Positions 30,706 to 39,013 of a stretch of 39,634 bases of DNA are shown here, piece by piece. The position numbers were made by a program, and so were the translations under genes. How positions within the stretch are numbered: position 1 is the first letter of the stretch; every line of letters begins with the position of its first letter. This DNA comes from a virus. The notes beneath the pieces were generated by a model. That model ran no database searches. It had not been told where the DNA came from and saw nothing but the letters and a program-made list of their open reading frames with translations. The DNA lies in the IMG/VR virus record IMGVR_UViG_3300025326_000106, positions 1-39,634 of that record; one strand, given 5' to 3'.

Positions 30706-31370
30706 CTAATTATTTTGACCAAATATCTTTTTTAGTCTGGTCAAACCTTCGGCGGTGTTTTCCTGATCCAGTAATTCTATTATATCAGATGATTGCCTCT
30801 CTAATCCACTAAGTATGTTTTGGCGATCTGCCTTTTCCATAAACGGGTATGAAGCCGCCTCGATTTGTTTAAATTGTTCGATAGCGTCTATTTGTAGTGA
30901 CTGGTTTAAAAGAGAATAAAATATTATTGCGTATTCGTTCAGTACCAAATCAAAAGTGTAGGCTGGGTATTTTCTAAGAAAATAGGCGATTATCTTTATA
31001 AATCGGGTTGGAGTGTTTTTTTTTCCACAGGAGAAATGCCAGCAGCCTTAGCAGCTTTTAATTCTTTTGGAGCCGCCAAACCCATTATGAAATCAATAAG
31101 CCTTTCGGCTTGTTGAAAAGATATGTCTACATTATCCTTTTTTATATCTGGGATTATTTTTTCTACTACATTGTGGAAAATCTCTAAGGCCTCTAAAGCA
31201 GAAGCACCGCCATCCTCTTTTTTCTTACTACTCTGAAAGAGTTTGTATATCCTAGACAACTCGATAATTGTCTTTAACTTTGGTGGTTCTACTATATAAG
31301 TAATACCGCCAAGAGTTACCTCACCCTTTTCAGGAATAATAGAATCAAGATCAAGCTGTGCGTCTGCCAT
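30706..31370 (-). CDS. Tail assembly chaperone, -1 frameshift fusion (G-T type)
   Basis: The 0-frame product and the downstream 80-aa frame join by a -1 shift at A9 (31016-31024). After slippage the frame reads NTPTRFIKIIAYFLRKYPAY and FDLVLNEYAIIFYSLLNQ with no stop to 30706, giving about 221 aa. The 0 frame stops within 16 codons of the A-run. Long and short forms assist tail tube assembly around the tape measure, directly upstream of which these genes lie. Confidence 0.85.
30996..31370 (-). CDS. Tail assembly chaperone, 0-frame short form
   Basis: 124 aa. GEVTLGGITYIVEPPKLKTI then IIELSRIYKLFQSSKKKEDG, with acidic N-terminus, fits gpG-type chaperones, which follow the major tail protein as here. 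Ends EKKTLQPDL just after the slippery site. Confidence 0.82.
   Translation of the reverse strand: MADAQLDLDSIIPEKGEVTLGGITYIVEPPKLKTIIELSRIYKLFQSSKKKEDGGASALEALEIFHNVVEKIIPDIKKDNVDISFQQAERLIDFIMGLAAPKELKAAKAAGISPVEKKTLQPDL
31016..31024 (-). other. Slippery A9 run for programmed -1 frameshift
   Basis: Nine consecutive A on the minus strand, read GAA AAA AAA ACA in the 0 frame. Poly-A slippery sites are common in phage tail chaperone genes. No strong pseudoknot is evident downstream. Confidence 0.8.
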
Positions 31371-31379
31371 AAAGTCTTA

Positions 31380-31913
31380 CTAACTTACGTTCGTGAGACC
31401 AATGTGGCCCAATCTGCGGCCATCATCATAGGTTTCGTCAATTAGTGCTTCAAATGTTACTTTAAAGACCCTTTGCTCGTCAACCTTAAAACTCAATTCG
31501 ACCGCTTCAATAGGTACAGCCCTGTAGATAGTAATATCGTCAGTTAGATCGCTGTCAGCCTTTGCTGTTGGGTGCAAAACAAGCACTGCTGAATTGTTAG
31601 TCCTAAGACTCCAACCAGCCGATCTACCAATATTTAATCTATCACCAGCAGCACCGGTATCTGTATCGGAAGCTGCTATAGCCTCCTCAAGATTTCCGAC
31701 ACTAGGCTCGGCTAAAGTTACTTCTACAAGTAACCTTTCACCTGTGAGTACCTTATCGACAGGAGTTGAGCCGTATTTGTCCACCGTAAGTTCTGCAAAC
31801 TCTGGTTCATACTTGAACATTACACCCTCTTTAGTATTTCCCAGATTAACGGCGTTATAGATGACTCTACAAACACCGATTCGCAGGTTGTCTAAACTAG
31901 GTGAAGCTGCCAT
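31380..31913 (-). CDS. Major tail tube protein
   Basis: 177 aa. SLDNLRIGVCRVIYNAVNLG, then TKEGVMFKYEPEFAELTVDK and GSTPVDKVLTGERLLVEVTL follow the pattern of siphophage tube proteins (early YNAVNLG-like strand, central long loop, late VFKVTFEALIDE). Strong site GGAGGT. Forms the stacked hexamer tube. Immediately precedes the chaperone gene. Confidence 0.82.
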   Translation of the reverse strand: MAASPSLDNLRIGVCRVIYNAVNLGNTKEGVMFKYEPEFAELTVDKYGSTPVDKVLTGERLLVEVTLAEPSVGNLEEAIAASDTDTGAAGDRLNIGRSAGWSLRTNNSAVLVLHPTAKADSDLTDDITIYRAVPIEAVELSFKVDEQRVFKVTFEALIDETYDDGRRLGHIGLTNVS

Positions 31914-31928
31914 AAATCAACCTCCAAT

Positions 31929-32318
31929 TTAAGATACTAAATCAAGGTTGCGATAGGTCAACTCGAAAGTCGCTTTTAATAATTTGCGATTTTCTAAATC
32001 ACGGTCAAAATCATCTATCTTTCCAAGAGCCTTACAATTATATATCTGGTAATTCGGCAGATATAATGGCCCCATTCTGTGAAGAAGGGTAAATACAGTT
32101 TCAAGTTTAGTATAACCATCCGCCGTATTTCTATATCTGCACCAAACATCTATAGTTTGGTATTCTACACCAGTATATTTATCTGGCTCTCCACTTGGTA
32201 CTGACAACAACATTATAGCATTTTCTATTTCTTTTGGAAACTCACCTATAAACAGGTTAGTACCAACTGTGCCTACACCCTGATCTTCAAGCCAAGCAGT
32301 AAACTCGTTAATCAACAT
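31929..32318 (-). CDS. Tail terminator (minor capsid 3-like)
   Basis: 129 aa. Starts MLINEFTAWLEDQGVGTVGT, middle TIDVWCRYRNTADGYTKLET, end KLLKATFELTYRNLD: the pattern of tail terminator/minor capsid 3 proteins that cap the tail tube. Directly upstream of the major tail gene. Confidence 0.75.
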   Translation of the reverse strand: MLINEFTAWLEDQGVGTVGTNLFIGEFPKEIENAIMLLSVPSGEPDKYTGVEYQTIDVWCRYRNTADGYTKLETVFTLLHRMGPLYLPNYQIYNCKALGKIDDFDRDLENRKLLKATFELTYRNLDLVS

Positions 32319-32321
32319 AGG

Positions 32322-32690
32322 TTATATCCTTATAGTTTCGAAAGCCTTTCTAAAATAGTTGTCGCTTTTTCTAATTACTTTTTCGGCCGAGTCTCTTAAA
32401 TATCTTGACTTCTTACCTTTTTTGAATCCGTGTGGTGGGGTTTCAAATTCCCAACGTCTTGCATAAGGTGCGTCGGAAGGCGGGGCCTCACCATATCTTA
32501 TTTCGTAATTTAAAAGTCCAAGTCTTTGCGGCATCCTTGCACCAGTATTTCGTAGCGTACCCTTATCGTGGGGAACTTGATCGGCACTTAACCGGCGAAT
32601 ATCAACACCCATAAGCAGAAGCGTCTTATCCAAAGCTAAAACATTTTTTGCTTTAAATTCTTTTGATTTGTCAATAATTATTACGCCCAT
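32322..32690 (-). CDS. Neck/tail-completion protein (minor capsid 2-like)
   Basis: 122 aa. VPHDKGTLRNTGAR then PYARRWEFETPPHGFKKGKK and SRYLRDSAEKV are characteristic of HK97 gp10-like/minor capsid 2 proteins, which join neck to tail. Starts 1 nt after the previous stop, without a ribosome site, so probably coupled. Confidence 0.78.
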   Translation of the reverse strand: MGVIIIDKSKEFKAKNVLALDKTLLLMGVDIRRLSADQVPHDKGTLRNTGARMPQRLGLLNYEIRYGEAPPSDAPYARRWEFETPPHGFKKGKKSRYLRDSAEKVIRKSDNYFRKAFETIRI

Positions 32691-32691
32691 A

Positions 32692-33042
32692 TTAAGATAC
32701 TACATTAAATTTACTTAAAAAACATTTCAAAAAGTGAATCGGGCCGCTACTAAAATCCCTAGCCTTGATTATCTTTTCTATTCGAAAATAAGTATCGTCA
32801 GCAAATATTACGTTTCCCTTCACGACAGTTGGGGTAACACCATCGCTACGGAAAGGATTAAACCAAGCCATAGCCTCTGAGTCGACCTCCTCCATATTGC
32901 TGCGGTTACTTTTAATATCGGTTATATACCTAAACTTACCTGTCAGTACCAAATTGGTTGTTGGGTCGTCCGACACTACATCACCGTACTCGTTGGTTTC
33001 TACCGAAACCAGTATAATTGTTTGATTCATTTCCGGTTTCAT
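32692..33042 (-). CDS. Head closure (stopper) protein
   Basis: 116 aa. A compact beta barrel pattern (GKFRYITDIKSNRSNMEEVD; KGNVIFADDTYFRIEKI; RDFSSGPIHFLKCFLSK) and position between connector and neck genes match head-closure proteins. The start may be M1 or M5. Confidence 0.7.
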   Translation of the reverse strand: MKPEMNQTIILVSVETNEYGDVVSDDPTTNLVLTGKFRYITDIKSNRSNMEEVDSEAMAWFNPFRSDGVTPTVVKGNVIFADDTYFRIEKIIKARDFSSGPIHFLKCFLSKFNVVS

Positions 33043-33043
33043 A

Positions 33044-33607
33044 TTAAACTAAGACTTTTTTATAACTTGAAAGCAAACTTTGTATCTGGGGGTTTTCGGT
33101 CAATATATTTGTGTAGACCTCACTGTAGCCTTCTATAGACCTAGATTTTAAATTTTGTGCATAGGAATCAATTAAGTTGGCGACAATCATAGTGGCTGCC
33201 ATTTGGATAGCTTCGGGAATACTGGTAAAACCTAAATTGCCGACCACCTTTATATTCTTAATACCTTTTGACCAAGTACCCCCACGCAAAACAATACTGT
33301 TTTTATAGTCTGCGTTTAAAGGATAAAGCTCGTACTCTTCGTTTTCTTCCAAAGTTACCGTGACAACACTATCCTCATCAATATAAGCGATAGATGTAAC
33401 CGAGCTGAAGTCATTTATAAAAAGTTCCCTTTTGCCATTACCGTCATAGTATCTGGTGGCAGCCGTTGTATTTTCAAAAGTACGTCCGCAAATCGTATCT
33501 ACTAGGTGGTCAACAGCAGGGATAGCGGTAACGATCATACCTACTTCGTGGGAATTTAAATCTCTTTCAAGGTAGTCTTCTATTTGGGCCTCTGTGGTGT
33601 ACGGCAC
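33044..33607 (-). CDS. Head-tail connector (gp6-like adaptor)
   Basis: 187 aa. YTTEAQIEDYLERDLNSHEV, then AAVDHLV-like IPAVDHLVDTICGRTFENTT and YYDGNGKRELFINDFSSVTS are the family core, with late SIPEAIQMAATMIVANLID. Forms a ring below the portal. GTG start sharing one base with the upstream TAG, GGGAGG upstream. Confidence 0.85.
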   Translation of the reverse strand: MPYTTEAQIEDYLERDLNSHEVGMIVTAIPAVDHLVDTICGRTFENTTAATRYYDGNGKRELFINDFSSVTSIAYIDEDSVVTVTLEENEEYELYPLNADYKNSIVLRGGTWSKGIKNIKVVGNLGFTSIPEAIQMAATMIVANLIDSYAQNLKSRSIEGYSEVYTNILTENPQIQSLLSSYKKVLV

Positions 33608-33777
33608 TATACCTCCCTTCCACTACAGTGGACACAAATAATCTTGCTGCAATTACTGAAAAATGGCGGTAACTGGTAAGGGTGGCAAGTACAACCGCAC
33701 TTCAAAGGCTGCGGGTCTTCTATTTCTTTTGTTTCTTTCGGTTCTAGTATAGCTTCGTTCTTTGCGTTTTTTATCAT
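33607..33777 (-). CDS. Small zinc-binding protein, 56 aa
   Basis: CGCTC at about 27-31, then SNC (43) and CVHC (48-51) after an acidic N-terminus: a Cys-rich zinc knuckle. Lies between major capsid and connector genes with AAGGA before the ATG. Role unknown. Confidence 0.6.
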   Translation of the reverse strand: MIKNAKNEAILEPKETKEIEDPQPLKCGCTCHPYQLPPFFSNCSKIICVHCSGREV

Positions 33778-33794
33778 AGCTTATATCCTTAACC

Positions 33795-33816
33795 CTGCCT
33801 CCTGCACGGGAGGCAG
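33795..33816 (-). other. Strong hairpin directly after the major capsid gene
   Basis: ctgcctcc (33795-33802) pairs with ggaggcag (33809-33816), 6-nt loop, with an outer ccttaa/ttaagg-like extension. No T-run follows, so it is likely an mRNA-stabilising 3' hairpin or partial terminator that helps capsid mRNA exceed the downstream genes. Confidence 0.6.
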
Positions 33817-33832
33817 AATAAGGTTATAAACC

Positions 33833-35074
33833 TTAGCTAACTGTTCCAGTACCTATAAGACAAAATGCCTCAGGGAACTGTACTAAGTTGTTTGCCCTCA
33901 TTACGGCACGAAGCCCTGTCATATCCTGTCTGGCAAGGTTTACAGTATTACCATCTGAGTCGGCTATAGTAGCCTCTTTCAAGGTGGTTAGCTGTAGTCC
34001 AGCCTTCTGGATTAACACGCTGTACTTCAAGTTACCGAATATTATATAAGGCTCGTTTGCGTCCCCAACGTGAGCTATATCGGGTAGAACCTCGACTAAC
34101 TCATAAGGGAAACCCCAAATAGTGCCATTAACAACACCGTTAGTACCTGGCTGCCAAATATAATTATCTGTCGTGTCTTTGATCCTCTGTATTATCCCAA
34201 GAATCGTCCTGTGAAGATAGAATTTACCCCCCTGCATAGACTGTGTAGGAACCGAATAAACCGCTAGGTTCAAATCGTCAAAGTCTATCAAGTCAATAGT
34301 AGCACCAACAGCAACGGCGGCAGTTCCAGCAGCAACTGATATACCGCTTGTAGCGTCAGTAAATACTAAAGTATCTTTGATTCTTGCAGATTCACGGGCG
34401 AAATCGGTTGAAAGCTCGTTGAAAATAGCAACGGCTGCATCCTCATTCAACTCGTCGGTTACAGCAGCTATACCTGCGAACTTACGCAGAACCACTGTGT
34501 CCTGACCAAAGGTCATTTTAGTACCGGTTTTAGCACCAGCTTCGCTAGTCTCATACATAGTTACGCCAGAGTCTTTTTTGTTGATCTTCAAAGAATCTGA
34601 CCTAACCGTAATTACTCTAGCATCCCTCTGAGCTACCCCGTACTGCTCCTCAAGTCTTGCGACTTCGGCAATAAAGTCGGGATCGGGTACTAGGAAACCA
34701 CCGTCAGCATTGGTAGTTTCGTTCTGATAACCAGCCTTAGTTATTGCGTATTTGTTATGCTGACGCAAAGTTTCAAAGTCGTTTTGCATCATGGCCCTAA
34801 GACCCTTAACAAAACGGACTTCTTTAGACATGGTTTCCAACTCGTCTTTGACATCAGCAGAAGGTGTACTACCACCAATACCTTTGTCAACGACTTTTTC
34901 TAAGGACTGGATTGCTTTCGCAACCTCATCCTGTACTGTTTTTGAGACGGCTTCCTCAATAGTAGAATTAAGCTCTTTCATAACAGAAGGTGAAATCTCT
35001 ATTTCTTCCTCTGTTTCTTCTGCTTTAGTTTCTACTTTTTCAGAAGGCTCGTCTTTTTTATCTTTGTCGTCCAT
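33833..35074 (-). CDS. Major capsid protein, HK97 fold
   Basis: 413 aa. Residues 1-100 are an acidic coiled-coil delta/scaffold domain. The shell starts near ADGGFLVPDPDFIAEVARLE and has VTMYETSEAGAKTGTKMTFG, RKFAGIAAVTDELNEDA, KFYLHRTILGIIQRIKDT and GFPYELVEVLPDIA as family marks. A frame start at 35089 exists, but GGAGGT seven bases before the ATG at 35074 decides for MDDKDKKDEP. The delta domain is removed by the protease gene product encoded just upstream. Confidence 0.93.
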   Translation of the reverse strand: MDDKDKKDEPSEKVETKAEETEEEIEISPSVMKELNSTIEEAVSKTVQDEVAKAIQSLEKVVDKGIGGSTPSADVKDELETMSKEVRFVKGLRAMMQNDFETLRQHNKYAITKAGYQNETTNADGGFLVPDPDFIAEVARLEEQYGVAQRDARVITVRSDSLKINKKDSGVTMYETSEAGAKTGTKMTFGQDTVVLRKFAGIAAVTDELNEDAAVAIFNELSTDFARESARIKDTLVFTDATSGISVAAGTAAVAVGATIDLIDFDDLNLAVYSVPTQSMQGGKFYLHRTILGIIQRIKDTTDNYIWQPGTNGVVNGTIWGFPYELVEVLPDIAHVGDANEPYIIFGNLKYSVLIQKAGLQLTTLKEATIADSDGNTVNLARQDMTGLRAVMRANNLVQFPEAFCLIGTGTVS

Positions 35075-35092
35075 TTTTAAGACCTCCATTTG

Positions 35093-36169
35093 CTAGTTGT
35101 CAGTACCAGCAGATAGATTCTTTTTTAATGCTGCTATGACAAGCTCGACCTGCTTGTCAACTATTTGTGCGTTCTTCTTGGCCGTGACGACCAACCTTCG
35201 CTTCCTAACCGTACCAACTCCCTTATCGGTGACTATGGAACTAATCGTAGTTCCTAAAGCCGATACCTGCTCGGTTAGAGCAGAAATTTGAGATGATAGG
35301 TTTTCATATTCGGATTTTTCCTCTGACTGTATCTCATCAAAACTCTTAAACTCTGGTGCCTCCTCGTCAAATTGTTTATAGTGTTTGGCCAAGTGGTTAT
35401 ATACTCCTTTTCTATCCTCATCCGGTATATCAACCCCACCTCTGGCTCCCATTAAGGCCCCCATAGCTGCTTTTACACCGTTCCAGACTACAGCGTGTTC
35501 TCCTACTGCTAAGTGGTGGGGCAGTTTATAACTGGACTTAATGTCTGGGTTTTCGCTGTCAAACCAAGCAGAAATAGCCTTGATCTTTTGAATGTCGTCT
35601 CCACATTCCCGAATTTGCATTGGGCCATCCCATATCAAAGCCTTGTCGGCTTTTGGGGTTTCTTTAAAACCGATAACACCTTTATCTTCAGCAAAGTTTT
35701 CCAGAAGGTTTGTCTCAATCCCCTTACTCTTAGCAGTAATTAAGGCCTCACTATTGGCCGGAACTGGTACGATTGAAAATTCAAGCATCTCACTTTTAGT
35801 CCATGTGTTTGTTTCTTCATCCCATTCTATCCCCATAAAACCGACTGACAGGCCTTTTACAAAATCACCAAGAATCATGTCATAGACCTGACGTGCCAAA
35901 GGCGAAATATCAACAGCAAGTTTGAATTGGGCAATTAACTGATCCGCCCTTTTTCTTAAACTCAAAGTTTTACCGATTGGTAGGGAAAAGTAATCGTGGC
36001 CATAAAGGACAACACCGCTAGTTTCCATGTAGGTTTTAATATCCAATCCTTTTAGGTCTAGCTTTTCTCCTTGTCTATCTACACTGGAAGTAGCAATAAT
36101 CCCTTCCACTACACCTTCTTCGAGGGACTTGGCCTTTATGATTGAAAGAATTATCTGTTTTTTATTCAT
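35093..36169 (-). CDS. Prohead protease (S78) with extra C-terminal domain
   Basis: 358 aa. The protease half has LYGHDY with catalytic His58, VKGLSVGF with Ser108, and SEMLEFSIVPVPAN. Residues about 180-290 form a second domain: SYKLPHHLAVGEHAVVWNGV, then KAAMGALMGARGGVDIP and YNHLAKHYKQFDE, a module known fused to phage proteases, role unclear. The C-terminus is coiled coil (LSSQISALTEQVSALG). It matures the prohead. No ribosome site; a terminator hairpin ends 8 bp before its ATG. Confidence 0.9.
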   Translation of the reverse strand: MNKKQIILSIIKAKSLEEGVVEGIIATSSVDRQGEKLDLKGLDIKTYMETSGVVLYGHDYFSLPIGKTLSLRKRADQLIAQFKLAVDISPLARQVYDMILGDFVKGLSVGFMGIEWDEETNTWTKSEMLEFSIVPVPANSEALITAKSKGIETNLLENFAEDKGVIGFKETPKADKALIWDGPMQIRECGDDIQKIKAISAWFDSENPDIKSSYKLPHHLAVGEHAVVWNGVKAAMGALMGARGGVDIPDEDRKGVYNHLAKHYKQFDEEAPEFKSFDEIQSEEKSEYENLSSQISALTEQVSALGTTISSIVTDKGVGTVRKRRLVVTAKKNAQIVDKQVELVIAALKKNLSAGTDN

Positions 36170-36176
36170 AGATACG

Positions 36177-36224
36177 AAAAAAGTCCCAGTGATAACTTGA
36201 TTTCACTCAAGATCAACTAGGACT
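36177..36224 (-). terminator. Terminator hairpin touching the prohead protease start
   Basis: 36207-36224 pairs with 36182-36200 (18-19 bp with G-U pairs and one bulge, 6-nt loop), followed on the minus strand by TTTTTT and, 7 nt later, the protease ATG (36169). It can end transcripts coming from the fibre genes, or attenuate protease-capsid expression. Upstream, 36220-36232 and 36235-36247 are near-identical 13-mers (ggactctggactc / ggtctctggtctc). Confidence 0.7.
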
Positions 36225-36245
36225 CTGGACTCACGGTCTCTGGTC

Positions 36246-36494
36246 TCAAATATTTACTTTGTCTTTATTATATTTACTTCTAGGTTGTATGTCAAGGGAA
36301 AGCTCATGCTGTTGTATGTCAAGGGAAAGCTCATGCTTTTGACTTATTATGTATATGTTGTTTGTAGTTCCGCACCGGTGACACCTGATTTTTCCCATAG
36401 CCATAATAGCTACCATTAAAAGGCCGTAGCATGGCTCGCCACTTTTTCTTATACCTACGCAACGAATATCAACATAGTTTGGTTCTATTTCCAT
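36246..36494 (-). CDS. Com-like zinc-ribbon protein, 82 aa
   Basis: Cys12, Cys22, Cys38 and Cys41 (DIRCVG, GEPCYG, KIRCHRCGT) match the layout of phage Mu Com-like zinc ribbons, which regulate translation or bind RNA. The C-terminus has a 9-residue direct duplication (HELSLDIQQ twice) from a 27-bp DNA repeat. It lies before the protease terminator. Confidence 0.65.
   Translation of the reverse strand: MEIEPNYVDIRCVGIRKSGEPCYGLLMVAIMAMGKIRCHRCGTTNNIYIISQKHELSLDIQQHELSLDIQPRSKYNKDKVNI
36284..36337. repeat. Tandem 27-bp direct repeat, two perfect copies
   Basis: 36284-36310 and 36311-36337 are identical and in frame inside the Com-like gene, adding nine residues. Typical of recent slippage. 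Confidence 0.9.
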
Positions 36495-36496
36495 AA

Positions 36497-36622
36497 TTAC
36501 CCAAAAATATATCCAAAAACCCTCTGTACCGCAGCTACTACTCCCATTCCATAATAGAGTAATCCCTTATGAAGAAAGTTGTTTGATTGTGTTGTTCCGT
36601 AGCTTCTTAAAAATCTCGCCAT
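36497..36622 (-). CDS. Very small protein, 41 aa
   Basis: MARFLRSYGTTQSNNFLHKG then LLYYGMGVVAAVQRVFGYIF, the second half moderately hydrophobic and possibly membrane-bound. Fits exactly between the LamG-like gene and the Com-like gene (5- and 2-nt gaps). Confidence 0.5.
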   Translation of the reverse strand: MARFLRSYGTTQSNNFLHKGLLYYGMGVVAAVQRVFGYIFG

Positions 36623-36627
36623 ATTTT

Positions 36628-37809
36628 TTAATAGGTTGAAGCTCTATTCACTGCCTGATTCAATTCTTTAGGTTTACCAATTGGCACTGGTGGCGGATCA
36701 TTGTTACTTGCTACTACCTCTACCGCTATAGCGGCGCATTGTACCCCCGCACCAGCAGAGTCAGGTTTAGTAAGACCTGCTTGCAGGGAATCTATCGCCC
36801 CCTGTGTCCAAGCTACTCCACCTGGAGCCAACTCAAATGTTTTATTACGATTTACGTAAGTTGTGAAGTCTAAATTGTTATTCGCTTTATCAATTAAATT
36901 AGAAGTATTCCGAATACGCACTGAGGAGTTTACAGTTTTGCTAGCAACATTAGTTTTTATATAGGTATAAACTTTAACACCGTCAATACTCCCTGTTGGG
37001 GTAACCGTTGATAAATTAGAAGTGTGGGCTTTTATATCTCCAGCACAAGCAATATTATGAACTGTATCTGGAGTCCCGCCACTTACAAAATCATCCCAAT
37101 TAGAAAAATCAGCCAGCCCATCAGCGCAATCTGCATCCGTTCCCCAAGCATCGTTCGTGCCTTCTGAGGTAGGATCAATCTGACCAATCCAGATATTAGT
37201 TCCAGGGCGATCTGAAGTAACACCACCATATAAACCTACTCGGTTCCATTTCACCGTTACCCCTGCTTTTCCCATCCCTTCTAAAGTTAAAACATTGTAT
37301 TTGGGGTAGGCAGTAACAGCTACGGTTAATTCCAACGTCCCATTGACCCAAAGCAGCATCTGACTATGGTTTATTTCCCAACGAATCGCATAAGTTGTAC
37401 TGGTGTTAAACTTTGTTGTTGTCGTCCCCGTTTCCCCTCCTGCCGTTTCCGTCATTGCAAGTTTATACGTACCGTCAGATTGTCCAACAGCCTGAATATG
37501 CAAAGCCCCTACTTCATTTGGTAATCTCGTCTTAAACCACATGACAGGAAAAGTATCGCCTGTCGTAATCGTCCCTTCAATTCTATATCCTCGTATACAT
37601 AACCAATAAACCTGATAGTTGGATATAATTTCGTTAAATTGTCCAATACTTTGTGCCTGAGTAGGATTGATACATTGTATCCAATAGGTTCCTTGAGGGG
37701 GAGCAGGAGATGAGGTTAAAGAGTAGGCAAGTCCTGTATTTGGGCTATCAGAATAAACTTTATAAAAGTTCATCTCTGGCCCGAAGCAGTTGATTAAGGA
37801 GCGAGCCAT
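36628..37809 (-). CDS. LamG/concanavalin-like fibre protein, 393 aa
   Basis: Residues about 35-200 follow a LamG or concanavalin-like sandwich: YQVYWLCIRGYRIEGTITTG, then YKLAMTETAGGET and TYAIRWEINHSQMLLWVNGT, an end-strand pattern typical of sugar-binding LamG domains. The C-terminal half (about 205-375) is a second beta domain with NRNKTFELAPGGVAWTQGAI. Likely a virion fibre that binds glycan. It lies in the head module, before protease and capsid genes. Confidence 0.75.
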   Translation of the reverse strand: MARSLINCFGPEMNFYKVYSDSPNTGLAYSLTSSPAPPQGTYWIQCINPTQAQSIGQFNEIISNYQVYWLCIRGYRIEGTITTGDTFPVMWFKTRLPNEVGALHIQAVGQSDGTYKLAMTETAGGETGTTTTKFNTSTTYAIRWEINHSQMLLWVNGTLELTVAVTAYPKYNVLTLEGMGKAGVTVKWNRVGLYGGVTSDRPGTNIWIGQIDPTSEGTNDAWGTDADCADGLADFSNWDDFVSGGTPDTVHNIACAGDIKAHTSNLSTVTPTGSIDGVKVYTYIKTNVASKTVNSSVRIRNTSNLIDKANNNLDFTTYVNRNKTFELAPGGVAWTQGAIDSLQAGLTKPDSAGAGVQCAAIAVEVVASNNDPPPVPIGKPKELNQAVNRASTY

Positions 37810-38306
37810 TGTTTAGTTGCCTCCGCATCAACAATAATATCATCCATCCTAGGGCCTTCAATCTTCCAGCTTAAACCCAAAACATATAAAACTGGACTAG
37901 TAGTAGTTGTATTGGGAAAGAATTTCTTCCAATCATCACAAAACTGTTTAGCAGCAGTTAGATTAGTAAAGTCTTTAAGACACCCCCGACCAGTGGTAAA
38001 AACTGCGTAGACTTTCCAAGCAGCACATTGAGGGTGTCTTTTTACAACTGCTTTGAAACAAGCTAAAGCAGTGAGCATCAGTATCTTCTTATCCTCACTT
38101 GCAGGTAGAAGCCAAACTATATTGATTGATTGGGTTTCTTTATTGACTGAAACTCTACCAACAATGCCTCTAACATCATCAACAAAGACTATTTCTTCTG
38201 GAGCTCTTAGGATTGCGGGTATATCTGGGTTAAGGGGAGGGTTTTCAAGTTCAGCTAAACGCTGATTTATTAAATCGGAATCTTTTAGTGTTGCTAGTCT
38301 TATCAT
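37794..38306 (-). CDS. Protein with GNAT-like pattern, 170 aa
   Basis: MIRLATLKDSDLINQRLAEL resembles the first strand and helix of GNAT acetyltransferases, followed by IVFVDDVRGIVGRVSVN and a helix with LTALACFKAVVKRHP. The acetyl-CoA P-loop (R-x-x-G-x-G/A) is not seen, so it may be a degenerate or structural fold. Precedes the LamG-like gene (16-nt overlap). Confidence 0.5.
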   Translation of the reverse strand: MIRLATLKDSDLINQRLAELENPPLNPDIPAILRAPEEIVFVDDVRGIVGRVSVNKETQSINIVWLLPASEDKKILMLTALACFKAVVKRHPQCAAWKVYAVFTTGRGCLKDFTNLTAAKQFCDDWKKFFPNTTTTSPVLYVLGLSWKIEGPRMDDIIVDAEATKQWLAP

Positions 38307-38309
38307 AGG

Positions 38310-38408
38310 TCATCTAGTCTCTCCACAATTGCATTTAAAAAGACGTTTAATCCATAGATACGGATAAACCAAAGACAAAGATAGAATATATTTTATATTA
38401 CGCAGCAT
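38310..38408 (-). CDS. Membrane-like micropeptide, 32 aa
   Basis: LRNIKYILSLSLVYPYLWIK then RLFKCNCGETR. Hydrophobic N-terminus and CxC near the end. It fills the gap between HNH and the 170-aa gene with 2- and 3-nt spacing. Could be chance. Confidence 0.4.
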   Translation of the reverse strand: MLRNIKYILSLSLVYPYLWIKRLFKCNCGETR

Positions 38409-38410
38409 AT

Positions 38411-39013
38411 TTATACCTCTAATACCCATCTTATTAAGGCTTTTTTACTTATTTTTTCTTTAGTTTTCATAGAATGTTTTTTGCCCCACATAGGATTATT
38501 TCTTCCATTATGGTCTGCTGTTCTTCCTTTACTGATTCTATCAAAATTATTATCTGATCTCGTTCCCAGAAACAAATGTTTCGGATTGATACATGATGGA
38601 TTATCGCATTTATGGCAAATGCATAAACCTACTGGTACTTCTCCAAAATGTAATTCCCAAGATAACCTATGTGCCTTATACCATTTAATAGGTTGTCTTG
38701 ATTTATATAATATTCCATATCCTTGTGATTCTTTTGCCCCTTGCCATTCCCAACATTCATCTTCTTTACCTTTTTTTACTTTAGCCCAAAAGCGTTCTTC
38801 TAAGATAGTAAAAACTCGTCCTTTTCTTTTACTTGGCCTATCCTTAGCTGCTTTATCACTACATTTATAAGAACAAAATCTTCTACTTTCCCAATATTCT
38901 TTTGTAACTCTATACTTAGGCGAAAACTGTTGTTTACAAATTTCGCATATCTTTGGTTCTATTAATCTTCCTAGCCCTTTATTATAAGGAACATTACCTT
39001 TTGCATATGTCAT
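38411..39013 (-). CDS. HNH homing endonuclease with NUMOD motifs
   Basis: 200 aa. A zinc-ribbon N-terminus (KICEICKQQF, RFCSYKC) is followed by an HNH_3-type nuclease (WYKAHRLSWELHFG; VPVGLCICHKCDNPSCINPK; HLFLGTRSDNN) and a NUMOD3-like DNA-binding tail (NPMWGKKHSMKTKEKIS). A free-standing homing endonuclease between structural genes, probably a selfish element or an aid to gene conversion of the adjacent 168-aa locus. Confidence 0.85.
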   Translation of the reverse strand: MTYAKGNVPYNKGLGRLIEPKICEICKQQFSPKYRVTKEYWESRRFCSYKCSDKAAKDRPSKRKGRVFTILEERFWAKVKKGKEDECWEWQGAKESQGYGILYKSRQPIKWYKAHRLSWELHFGEVPVGLCICHKCDNPSCINPKHLFLGTRSDNNFDRISKGRTADHNGRNNPMWGKKHSMKTKEKISKKALIRWVLEV

